This document shows, piece by piece, positions 7,140-13,867 of a stretch of 15,650 bases of DNA. Source of the stretch: JBMNOI01 sp050942995 (GTDB taxonomy: Bacteria; Chloroflexota; Anaerolineae; UBA1429). The notes beneath the pieces were generated by a model. The model ran no database searches, was not told the origin of the DNA, and worked only from the letters and a program-made list of their open reading frames with translations. The stretch is from NCBI GenBank assembly GCA_050942995.1, contig JBMNOI010000090.1, positions 1 through 15,650 of the forward strand. The letters run 5' to 3'. Each line of letters starts with the position of its first letter. Position 1 is the stretch's first letter. Position numbers and translations under genes: made by a program.

Positions 7140-8426
7140 TTACTCGTCCAGTGGATTGATCACCAGGCCGGTGAGCAGCTTGGGATAAAAGTAGGTGCTC
7201 TTTTGTGGCATGGTGATGCCGTGTACGGCGGCCTGCCAGACCTGCTCGACGGTGGTCGGACTGAGGATAAAGGCGGCGCGCGCCTCTCCCGCCGCAACCT
7301 GCGCGCAAGCACGATCCTCATGGATGGTGTATGACACCCGTTCGCCGTGAGCCAGCACCTCACGGGTGATGCCCAGATGGGGGGCGAGAACCAGGTTCTG
7401 CAGCACCACCACATCCAGGTCGGCCAGTTCGGCGGCCACCGTATCGCCGGCGGCCCGGCGCGCCCGCGCCAGATCCTTCAGGCGCAACAGCGACGAACCG
7501 CTCTGCGGCAGGCAGACGCCGATGGTGAGCCGGTCCCGGGCGGCATCGGCCACGGCATCGCTGAGAGATCCCGGGCCCTCGAACGGCTCGATGTCGAAAT
7601 CGATGCGCAGGGCGTCCAGAAGCGTGGCGTCATCCGGCCCGCCGCCGCCCGTCGCGGCGATCACCCGATGGGTCGGCAGGATGCACAGCCCCGGATCTTC
7701 GGCGGCGGTGAGATACATCAGGACGTAATCATAGGGTTGCGGCTCGACCGGATCATCCTCGGCGGCGCGGCGCCCGGCACGGTAGGCCATGGCCGTCTCG
7801 TAGCGGTGGTGGCCGTCGGCGATGACGATGTCACGATCGGCCATCGCGGCAGAGAGCGCGGCGATCGTTTGGGGATCGACGATGGGCCAAAAGATGTGGC
7901 GCACGCCATCCTCGTCCACCACATCGACCGCCGTTGTGGCCGGAGGCTCCAGGTGGCGGGCGATATCGCCCTGAGGATCGCGGTACATGCCAAAGACCGG
8001 GCTGGTGTTGGCGTGCAGCGCCTGCATCAATCGCAGCCGGTCGGCTCTCGGCCCGACCCGCGTCAACTCGTGGCGATGAATGCCCTGGCCCCACTCTTGC
8101 AGCCGCACCCGCCCGATATAGCCGGTGCGCACCTGTTCGCGGCCGCCCAGAGAAAAGTGCTGACGGTAACCGTAGAACGCCGGGGATTCGTCATGCGCCA
8201 GTACACCCTCTTCCAGCCAGCGGGCCATGGTATCGGCCGCCTCGGCATACCAGTTCGCATCACCGGCGCCCGGCGCCAGATCGATCGCGACGATGTTGTG
8301 CGCATCTCCCTCCAGGTACCGTCTGCGCTGTTCCGGGTCGATGACATCATAGGGTGGCGAGAACACGGTCGCTCGTGTATAGGGCGCCGTGTAGCGCAAT
8401 CCGCGAAACGGGACGGTTTGAACCAT
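7140..8426 (-). CDS. DUF1015 family protein (COG4198), function unknown
   Basis: A conserved cytoplasmic protein with no established activity. The 428-residue length is normal for the family. Conserved blocks visible are SPPYDVI (23-29), the HRHELT segment (117-122) and the hallmark DGHHRYETA (204-212), whose His pair, Arg and Glu look like an active or metal site; that role is inference. The start at 8426 is chosen because CAGGAGAG lies 7 nt upstream and the family N-terminus begins MVQTVPFRGL; the open frame continues well upstream into the leader but has no start signal. It is followed by serA. DUF1015 genes are often next to serA or serC in other bacteria, so a link to serine or phosphoserine metabolism is likely but unproven. 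Expression is probably set by the attenuator-like leader upstream. Confidence 0.9.
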   Translation of the reverse strand: MVQTVPFRGLRYTAPYTRATVFSPPYDVIDPEQRRRYLEGDAHNIVAIDLAPGAGDANWYAEAADTMARWLEEGVLAHDESPAFYGYRQHFSLGGREQVRTGYIGRVRLQEWGQGIHRHELTRVGPRADRLRLMQALHANTSPVFGMYRDPQGDIARHLEPPATTAVDVVDEDGVRHIFWPIVDPQTIAALSAAMADRDIVIADGHHRYETAMAYRAGRRAAEDDPVEPQPYDYVLMYLTAAEDPGLCILPTHRVIAATGGGGPDDATLLDALRIDFDIEPFEGPGSLSDAVADAARDRLTIGVCLPQSGSSLLRLKDLARARRAAGDTVAAELADLDVVVLQNLVLAPHLGITREVLAHGERVSYTIHEDRACAQVAAGEARAAFILSPTTVEQVWQAAVHGITMPQKSTYFYPKLLTGLVINPLDE

Positions 8427-8595
8427 AGGGCACTCTCCTGTCGGGCCAAAGGAAAACGCCAGCTTCCCCAAGGAAAGCTGGCACAAGAATACTTGTATGC
8501 CAGCGTCCGACCCGGTCGTTCGGGTAGGCGGACGCCTCTGTTGCCCGCATGTCGGCACATCCTGGCCGACGTTGCAAAGTGTAGCGCTGTAGGCG
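8427..8595 (-). promoter_or_regulatory. Structured 5' leader of DUF1015-serA with antiterminator/terminator switch
   Basis: The predicted transcript starts near 8589 and has about 160 nt before the DUF1015 ATG. In transcript order it can form: a 6-bp stem GTCGGC/GCCGAC (8570-8551); a 7-bp stem GCGTCCG/CGGACGC with an inner ACCCG/CGGGT stem (8535-8503); an 11-bp stem GCTGGCA-CAAG/CTTG-TGCCAGC with a two-base bulge and a TATT loop (8504-8477); and a terminator-like stem (8482-8458). The third and fourth share 8482-8477 (GCCAGC) and cannot coexist, which is the layout of an attenuator. I see no T-box consensus, and no run of serine codons in any leader frame. The ligand is unknown. Confidence 0.6.
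8453..8482 (-). terminator. Intrinsic terminator-like hairpin in the DUF1015-serA leader
   Basis: On the minus strand GCCAGCTTTCC pairs with GGAAGCTGGC (10 bp with one bulged T, short TTGG-containing loop), followed by GTTTTCC. It sits about 27 nt before the DUF1015 start codon, so termination here would silence both genes. Confidence 0.65.
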
Positions 8596-8624
8596 ATTGT
8601 AGCACGACGGGCAGATCGTGTCAA
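8596..8624 (-). promoter_or_regulatory. Strong predicted promoter of the DUF1015-serA operon
   Basis: On the minus strand a perfect TTGACA (8624-8619), a 17-bp spacer and TACAAT (8601-8596), one base off consensus. Predicted start near 8589. A strong promoter ahead of a structured leader fits control by attenuation. Confidence 0.85.
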
Positions 8625-8657
8625 AAGGCGCAATGTGAGCATGGCCGGAGCAGACGC

Positions 8658-8686
8658 TGGACGTGCGGAGGCGTCCCGACTATGAT
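8658..8686 (+). promoter_or_regulatory. Predicted promoter of the creatininase-family gene
   Basis: TGGACG (8658-8663), a 17-bp spacer and TATGAT (8681-8686) on the plus strand, divergent from the DUF1015-serA promoter. Predicted start near 8693, about 35 nt before the ATG. Confidence 0.55.
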
Positions 8687-8727
8687 TCGACCAGAGCCTA
8701 TGCCAAACACCAGAAGGAGGATACACG

Positions 8728-9534
8728 ATGCAGTGGGAGAACCTGACGGCGCCCGATTTTGCCCGCGCAGTACAGGAGACCGACGTATGTGTGGTGGCTA
8801 TGGGCGTGCTGGAGCGACATGGTGAGCATCTGCCTCTGGGCACCGATTTTCTCAATGCGCACAAGATCGCCTGCCTGGCGGCGGAGAAAGAGCCTGCGGT
8901 GGTGTTTCCACCGTTCTATTTCGGCCAGATCTATGAGGCGCGCTGTTTCCCGGGGGCGTTGACACTGCGACCAACACTGCTGCTGGATCTGCTCCGGGGC
9001 GTGCTGGACGAGATCGGCCGCAATGGGCTGAAAAAGATCGTTCTGTTCAACGGCCACGGCGGCAACACCCATCTGCTCTCCTTCCTGGCGCAGAGCACTC
9101 TGTGGGAGGAGAACCCCTACTCTGTGTATGTTCCCTCGCACAGATTGACGCCGGAGCGGCAGGCCATCTGGGATGCGACAGTGGAGACGACGCTGCACGG
9201 CCACGCCTGCGAATGCGAGACCAGCATCTCGCTGGCCAACCACGCCCATCTGGTGCATATGGAGCGGGTGCCCGATGATCCGCAGGCCGGGGCACCGCTC
9301 CGGCGGCTGCAGGAGATGCCGCCCACCTTTAGCGGTGTATCGTGGTATGCCGATTATCCCGAGCACTATGCCGGAAATGCCCGCAGCGCGACGGCGGAGA
9401 AGGGGGAGATACTACGCGGGTTGATGGTGGACAGCCTGGCCGAATATATCGCTGCCGTCAAAGCCGATGAGGTGGTGCCGGCGCTGAATCGTGAGTTCTT
9501 TGAACGGGTGCGGCAAGTGAGCGATCGTTCCTGA
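8728..9534 (+). CDS. Creatininase-family metal-dependent amidohydrolase
   Basis: The family hydrolyses cyclic or substituted amides with two metal ions; members include creatininase, the formamide hydrolase ArfB and the peptidase MftE. The substrate here is unknown. The 268-residue length is typical. Visible metal-site blocks: Glu29, His31, His34 and Asp40 (LERHGEHLPLGTD); FNGHGGN with His110; and HACECETS (159-166), which usually reads HAGExETS, so Gly is replaced by Cys161. The His31 to Asp40 spacing equals that of His36 and Asp45 in Pseudomonas creatininase. GAAGGAGG lies 7-8 nt before the ATG. It stands alone on the plus strand and converges on the glycosidase-like gene. Real creatinine hydrolysis is unlikely to be deducible; the sugar-related neighbours hint at an amide or lactam in a carbohydrate route, which is speculative. 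Confidence 0.88.
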   Translation: MQWENLTAPDFARAVQETDVCVVAMGVLERHGEHLPLGTDFLNAHKIACLAAEKEPAVVFPPFYFGQIYEARCFPGALTLRPTLLLDLLRGVLDEIGRNGLKKIVLFNGHGGNTHLLSFLAQSTLWEENPYSVYVPSHRLTPERQAIWDATVETTLHGHACECETSISLANHAHLVHMERVPDDPQAGAPLRRLQEMPPTFSGVSWYADYPEHYAGNARSATAEKGEILRGLMVDSLAEYIAAVKADEVVPALNREFFERVRQVSDRS

Positions 9535-9583
9535 CCTGATCTCCGGGCCACAGCGCTTTGCCTTGTGTCGGTTCGATCGACCA

Positions 9584-9622
9584 AATGCGTCCGGGTACCT
9601 CATTTCGATACCCGGACGCATT
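9584..9622. terminator. Bidirectional terminator-like hairpin between convergent genes
   Basis: A perfect 14-bp inverted repeat, AATGCGTCCGGGTA (9584-9597) and TACCCGGACGCATT (9609-9622), with an 11-nt loop. The T tracts are short on both strands (ATTC, ATTTGG), so it may rely on stem strength. It lies 50 bp after the creatininase gene and 26 bp after the glycosidase-like gene. Confidence 0.75.
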
Positions 9623-9647
9623 CAATATCACGACCTGTGGGGAGCGC

Positions 9648-11714
9648 TCAGGCCGAGCGGATCACCACCTGTGCATAAGATGATATCCCGGGTACGGTGA
9701 TTCGCACGCGGTTCCATGCCTCTTCGCAACGCAATGGTTGCGCTTCGATCCCGGGGGCACACAGATCGGCCACGGCGGGACCATCCCAGGCCACGTCCAG
9801 GGTGATGGGGCCCACCGGCGCGGGCGCATCCAGCGGGGCCGGACCCGCGGCGTTCACCAGGTGAATCACCACACCTCCCTTGCAGTGGGCCATGGTGATT
9901 CCCACAGATCCCGGCGCATCGGTCATCAATCGGGGCATCTCGCCGGCGCCGTAATGGAGCATCGTCTCCAGGAGCAGGGCATAGTCGGGCAGGCCACTTT
10001 GCAATATCATGCCGCCCAGCCCCGCGCCGACGTAGACGATCTGACCGGCCCCCAGGGGTGTGACGGTCGCCAGAGGGTATGTCGCCGGCACGGGCGCGCC
10101 GATATCCTCCGGAATCACCCGCTCTTCGCTCTCACTGGGATAGAGCCAGGCCCGGCTATCGGGGCCGGGCAGATGGCGACGGACCGGTCCCATGAGGGGA
10201 ATCGGTCCCATGTCATTCAAAGCCGTCGGGATGGCTCCGGAGGGCTCATCGGCGGGCAGCGCATAGTCACCCCGCCCGGATTCGGAGCTCCACTCACCGC
10301 TCATCATCGCCACCCATTCATCGGGCAGGGGCGCAAAGCGCCCGTCGGCATCTGCCGAGCCGTCGATGAGCAGCACGCGGCCGCCGTCCTTCGCATAACT
10401 CCGCAACGCCCGCAGTGCGGCGGGATCCAGCCCCTGAAGCGTCACCAACACCACCGATTCGTAGCGTCGCAGCCGTCTGGTGGTGATCTGCTCATCATAG
10501 ATCACGTCGAACAGCACATGCCCGGACGTGAGCGCGTGATAGAGGCCGACGAACTCGCCCCGCAGTCCCTCGGTCGCTTTCGGCGTGGCGCCTTCGGTTT
10601 TGAGCAGCGCCAGGCCGGGCCATACCAGAGCGACCTGGGCGATGAGCTCCATAGAATCCAGCACGGTCTGCTGGCGACGCATAAAGGAGAACACCTCGGT
10701 GAGGGTCGGCATCGTGCGTGGATCGAGCTGATTTTTCGGCAGACCAAAGGTGGGCGTCTTGAGGCCGGCGCCATGGGCCAGCGATTGGTAGGCGTACAGG
10801 GCGAACTCGGCTGCCGGCATAAAGGCATGGGCCATATTGAGATCGCGCATCTGCATCTTGATATTGATGAGTGGCGCGCGACGTCTTCGGGCCGCGCGGG
10901 CCAGATCGGCGGCGATGGCCGGCCACCAGCGCGACGTTCTGGACGAGCCCACCCCTCCGGATGTGACGAGCAGACGGCTGAAGGAGCGCGCCAGACAGGG
11001 AAGGTGTTGCCCCGCCTTGTATGCCCAGGGCGGGCTCTCGGGGCCGGCCAGCTCGGCCATCCAGAACGTTTCGGGAGCCGCTTCACGGGCGACGTTATAG
11101 AGGGTGGCCATTTGCTTTGCGTTGGCCTCTCGTCGCCAGCGCAGAAAGCGCTCCCACAGCTCCGGATCGTCCGGGCCGGTGGGGATGGGACGTCCAAATG
11201 CCTCCCTGCAGGAGTCGCAATAGCAGATTCCGAAAAAGCCCCCGTTGTTCAGGTGAAAGCCGTCCACGCCGTAGCGGCCGATCATCTCGCGTAGCACGGG
11301 ATGGGCAAACTCTTCGCCCTGATACCCGCCCATCGGGCAGGTGCGGTAATATGATCCCGCGCGCACCACCTCGCCGGTCGCATCGCGGCTGAACCACTCG
11401 GGGTGGTCGTTGTAGACATTCTCCCGAGCCTGAGCAAAGTCGACCCGAGCGATGACGCGCAATCCGTGACGTCGCGCTTCCTCGACGATCTCGCCCAGCA
11501 GGTCGCGCTCTCCGATGATGGGGCTGACGTAATGATAGGGCACCTCGCCGGGATAAAAGGCATAGATGCCGCCGGCGCTCACGACGATGGAATCGGCCTG
11601 AGTGGCCTGACAATCGGCGATGAACTGTGGGACATCCAGATCGGCCTGTTCGAATTCGCGCACATTGGGATGATAGATCCGCATCAGGTGCCCACGCCAC
11701 CAGGGTTTTGCCAT
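9648..11714 (-). CDS. GHL6-type hypothetical glycoside hydrolase with beta-galactosidase trimerisation-like domain
   Basis: A 688-residue protein with no signal peptide or membrane segment, so probably cytoplasmic. Residues about 10-230 resemble the TIM-barrel 'hypothetical glycosyl hydrolase 6' family: a VVSAGGIYAFYPG block (44-56), EIVEEARRHGLRVIARVDFA (75-94), and DGFHLNNGG (151-159) followed by CYCDSC (164-169), the usual family hallmark. Residues about 360-450 resemble the beta-galactosidase trimerisation domain, and a C-terminal beta-rich part follows. Glu221 (WMAELAG) is a candidate catalytic acid; this is inference. CGGAGG lies 5 nt before the ATG at 11714. The gene is divergent from the dehydrogenase and has a promoter with a poly-C spacer. 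The substrate is unknown; fold assignment is from recalled motifs. Confidence 0.78.
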   Translation of the reverse strand: MAKPWWRGHLMRIYHPNVREFEQADLDVPQFIADCQATQADSIVVSAGGIYAFYPGEVPYHYVSPIIGERDLLGEIVEEARRHGLRVIARVDFAQARENVYNDHPEWFSRDATGEVVRAGSYYRTCPMGGYQGEEFAHPVLREMIGRYGVDGFHLNNGGFFGICYCDSCREAFGRPIPTGPDDPELWERFLRWRREANAKQMATLYNVAREAAPETFWMAELAGPESPPWAYKAGQHLPCLARSFSRLLVTSGGVGSSRTSRWWPAIAADLARAARRRRAPLINIKMQMRDLNMAHAFMPAAEFALYAYQSLAHGAGLKTPTFGLPKNQLDPRTMPTLTEVFSFMRRQQTVLDSMELIAQVALVWPGLALLKTEGATPKATEGLRGEFVGLYHALTSGHVLFDVIYDEQITTRRLRRYESVVLVTLQGLDPAALRALRSYAKDGGRVLLIDGSADADGRFAPLPDEWVAMMSGEWSSESGRGDYALPADEPSGAIPTALNDMGPIPLMGPVRRHLPGPDSRAWLYPSESEERVIPEDIGAPVPATYPLATVTPLGAGQIVYVGAGLGGMILQSGLPDYALLLETMLHYGAGEMPRLMTDAPGSVGITMAHCKGGVVIHLVNAAGPAPLDAPAPVGPITLDVAWDGPAVADLCAPGIEAQPLRCEEAWNRVRITVPGISSYAQVVIRSA

Positions 11715-11742
11715 GAGAGCCTCCGTTGCACAGTTCTGGTCT

Positions 11743-11755
11743 CGATCACTGATCG
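11743..11755. promoter_or_regulatory. 13-bp palindrome, candidate operator of the glycosidase-like gene
   Basis: CGATCA-C-TGATCG is a perfect 6-1-6 palindrome. It ends one base downstream of the -10 box and covers the predicted transcription start, a usual position for a repressor site. GATC is frequent in this window, so chance is possible. Confidence 0.4.
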
Positions 11756-11756
11756 G

Positions 11757-11784
11757 ACTATAGCCGGCGCGGGGGGGGTGTCAA
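11757..11784 (-). promoter_or_regulatory. Predicted promoter of the glycosidase-like gene with C8 tract in spacer
   Basis: On the minus strand a perfect TTGACA (11784-11779), a 16-bp spacer beginning with eight C (11778-11771), and TATAGT (11762-11757). The start would fall near 11750, about 35 nt before the ATG. Confidence 0.75.
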
Positions 11785-11828
11785 TGAGGTATCAACGGCA
11801 GGCGGTTGTGCGTGATCGCCGCCCACCG

Positions 11829-11857
11829 TTGACGGAGACCCGACCCAACGCTATGCT
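11829..11857 (+). promoter_or_regulatory. Predicted promoter of the MDR dehydrogenase gene
   Basis: TTGACG (11829-11834), a 17-bp spacer and TATGCT (11852-11857) on the plus strand. Predicted start near 11864, about 34 nt before the ATG at 11898. It diverges from the glycosidase-like promoter. Confidence 0.7.
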
Positions 11858-11897
11858 GGCGATATGGCCACACCGCTTTTATCCCAGGAGGTGCGAG

Positions 11898-12920
11898 ATG
11901 ACGAACCGGCGTGTGCCCGCTGTGGTTTTTCCCGCCCCCGAACAGGTCGAGGTGCGCGATATCGACCTGCCCCCTGTGGGGCCGGGTGATGTGCGTGTGC
12001 GCAGCCGCGTCACGGCGGTGAGCGCGGGAACCGAGCTGATGGTGTTACGGGGCACATTTCCCAATCAGGGCTACCCCTGCGTGATGGGTTACCAGCAGGT
12101 AGGGATCGTGGAAGAGGTGGGCGATGAGGTAGGCGATCGGCGATCGGGCGATCTTCCGATCACCGATTTGGTGATCGGCGACCGGGTGGTCACTTCGCAG
12201 GCCCGTCTCCCGGCCGGTTACTACAGCGGCTCCGGCATGGCCCATGCGGGGGCGTTGGTGGCGCCGGCCGACGCCTGTGTGCGAGTGCCCGACGGGGTTT
12301 CGGACGAGGCCGCGGTGTGCACGATCATGGTGGCGGTGGCGCTGCTGGGCTATCAGAAATGTGGCCACCTTGCAGAGCAGCGCGTGGCGGTGACGGGACT
12401 GGGCCTCATCGGCCAGTTTGCCGCGCAGGTATGGCGCAGCGGCGGGAATGTTGTGCGGGCCGGCGATCTGCGGGCACTGCGTGTGAATCTGGCCTCTCGC
12501 TACAGCGCAGATGGGGGTTTTTGCGGCGATATCGAGTCGTTCGACGCATGGCTGCGGCAGGATTGGCCCGATGGGGCCGATGTGCTGGTGGAGACCAGTG
12601 GCGTGAGCCGGGTATTTGATGCAGCGCTGGCGCTGCCTCGCGCACATGGTGTCGTTTGCGTGCAGGGCCATTATCCGTACGATCTGTCCTTCAGCTTTCG
12701 TACGGCGCACTGGAAGCAGTTGCGGTTCGAGTTCCCCTGTGCCTGGGGCGGAGTGCCCAACATGCGGCGGGCGCTGGGCATGATGGCGACGGAGCAGGTC
12801 GTCGTCGAGCCGCTCATCACGCACCGGCTGCCATACACTCAGGCTCCCGAAGCGTACCGCGCGTTGCTCGCCGGCGATGAAGAGATGCTGGGTCTGGTAT
12901 TTCGATGGGATGAGACATAG
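11898..12920 (+). CDS. Medium-chain dehydrogenase/reductase superfamily protein lacking zinc ligands
   Basis: A 340-residue NAD(P)-dependent oxidoreductase. An N-terminal GroES-like domain is followed by a Rossmann fold with GLGLIG (167-172). The pattern SAGTELM (42-48) and GYQQVGIVEEVG (64-75) resembles the BchC-like and sugar-dehydrogenase-like branch. In zinc alcohol dehydrogenases these positions carry Cys and His-Glu (GHE); here they are Ser/Ala and Tyr-Gln, and there is no four-cysteine structural zinc loop, so it probably works without zinc. The start at 11898 is set by CAGGAGG 6 nt upstream; the open frame extends much further back through the neighbouring gene. Residues 79-88 are encoded by a repetitive segment that looks like an insertion. 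It is divergent from the glycosidase-like gene; substrate unknown, perhaps a sugar or sugar-derived alcohol. Confidence 0.85.
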   Translation: MTNRRVPAVVFPAPEQVEVRDIDLPPVGPGDVRVRSRVTAVSAGTELMVLRGTFPNQGYPCVMGYQQVGIVEEVGDEVGDRRSGDLPITDLVIGDRVVTSQARLPAGYYSGSGMAHAGALVAPADACVRVPDGVSDEAAVCTIMVAVALLGYQKCGHLAEQRVAVTGLGLIGQFAAQVWRSGGNVVRAGDLRALRVNLASRYSADGGFCGDIESFDAWLRQDWPDGADVLVETSGVSRVFDAALALPRAHGVVCVQGHYPYDLSFSFRTAHWKQLRFEFPCAWGGVPNMRRALGMMATEQVVVEPLITHRLPYTQAPEAYRALLAGDEEMLGLVFRWDET

Positions 12921-12925
12921 GAAGG

Positions 12926-12989
12926 AAAAACGAGCCGCCCGATGAGGCACTCTGGAACGAATGCTCCAGAACGTCTCTCCGGGCGGCTC
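12926..12989 (-). terminator. Terminator of the isomerase-kinase-aldolase operon
   Basis: On the minus strand a perfect 10-bp outer stem GAGCCGCCCG/CGGGCGGCTC (12989-12932) contains an inner TCTGGA/TCCAGA stem, and is followed by GTTTTTCC. It ends the operon after the aldolase gene. On the plus strand the stem could also stop the dehydrogenase transcript, but the T tract there is poor. Confidence 0.82.
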
Positions 12990-13005
12990 TTAACGTGGAG
13001 GGTAA

Positions 13006-13866
13006 TTAACAGCAGCAGTCGGCCTTGCCGGTGGCGCCGAACAGATCCAGATAGTAACCGCAGCGATCCCGGAAGGCGTCGCGCACGGCGCCGGTCATGG
13101 TAAAGTAGCTGGCGTTCTCCCCATTGGCTACCTCGACCATGCGCTTGCCCGATTCCATCGCCAGATCGGTAAAGATATTGATCTTGGAGATGCCCGCCTC
13201 GATGGCTCCACGGAACTGCTCCTCGCTCAGGCCCGATCCGCCGTGCAGCACGAGGGGAACATCGACGCGCTTTCTGATCTCGGCCAGCAGATCAAGATCG
13301 ATTTTCGGCTCGCCCTTGTACATGCCGTGGGCGGTGCCGATGGCGACGGCCAGCATATCGACGTTCGTCTCGGCGACGAAACGCTCCGCCGCCGCCGGGT
13401 CGGTAAAGCCCTTGCCCTGGCCGCCAAAGCTGTCATAGTCGGCGCCGGTGCCCACATGGCCCAGCTCGGCCTCGACGCAGGCGCCGACCGTGTGCGCCGC
13501 TTTGACCAGCATGCGGGTGATCTCGATGTTCTCTTCGATGGGCAACTGGGAGCCGTCGAACATGATGTCGGTAAAGCCCAGGGTAAGGGCCTTGATGCAG
13601 TGCTCGTAGCTGCCGCCATGGTCGAGAATCAACGAGACAGGCATCGTCGAGTTCTGCGCCATGGCGCGAATCAGATCTACGAACGCCCTGGCGTTAGGGC
13701 TATCCATGAGCCGCGTGTACACGGCGACAAACGCCGGCGCCTTTTTCTCTTCGATAGCGGCAAACATGCCCTCGGTGCCGAGCATCTCAAAGGTGTCGAA
13801 ACAGGGTAGGGCGTATTTACCGGCCTGCGCTTTCTTGATCTCTTCCCTTGCCGATACCAATGGCAT
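13006..13866 (-). CDS. Class II (zinc) ketose-bisphosphate aldolase family protein
   Basis: Cleaves a phosphorylated ketose to DHAP and an aldehyde, using zinc. The 286-residue protein has catalytic Asp82 and zinc ligand His83 (LILDHGGS), Glu134 (VEAELGHVG), His180 (GTAHGMYKG) and His208 (LHGGSGL), and the phosphate-binding segment KINIFTDL (228-235). This is the fructose-1,6-/tagatose-1,6-bisphosphate aldolase family; substrate specificity cannot be set from sequence, and the adjacent PfkB kinase suggests a phosphorylated ketose made in situ. AAGGAG lies 9 nt before the ATG and overlaps the end of the kinase gene, whose TAA stop is one base before the ATG, so translation is probably coupled. 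The last three residues are Cys-Cys-Cys, which is unusual. It is the last gene of the operon. Confidence 0.92.
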   Translation of the reverse strand: MPLVSAREEIKKAQAGKYALPCFDTFEMLGTEGMFAAIEEKKAPAFVAVYTRLMDSPNARAFVDLIRAMAQNSTMPVSLILDHGGSYEHCIKALTLGFTDIMFDGSQLPIEENIEITRMLVKAAHTVGACVEAELGHVGTGADYDSFGGQGKGFTDPAAAERFVAETNVDMLAVAIGTAHGMYKGEPKIDLDLLAEIRKRVDVPLVLHGGSGLSEEQFRGAIEAGISKINIFTDLAMESGKRMVEVANGENASYFTMTGAVRDAFRDRCGYYLDLFGATGKADCCC

Positions 13867-13867
13867 C

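Noticed and set aside
8427..8595. T-box or leader-peptide attenuation of DUF1015-serA
   Set aside because: The conserved T-box sequence (AGGGTGGNACCGCG type) is not present. The frames through the leader have no cluster of serine codons and lack a good start signal. An unknown RNA switch remains the better explanation.
7347..8825. Long open frame on the plus strand (492 codons)
   Set aside because: It lies antisense to the DUF1015 gene, its leader and promoter. The predicted protein is rich in Arg, His and Gly with no family pattern, and there is no ribosome binding site. It is a by-product of GC-rich coding on the other strand.
9738..11294. Long open frame on the plus strand (518 codons)
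   Set aside because: Antisense to the glycosidase-like gene, whose protein has clear domain motifs. The antisense product shows low-complexity Arg/Gly/His content and no motif.
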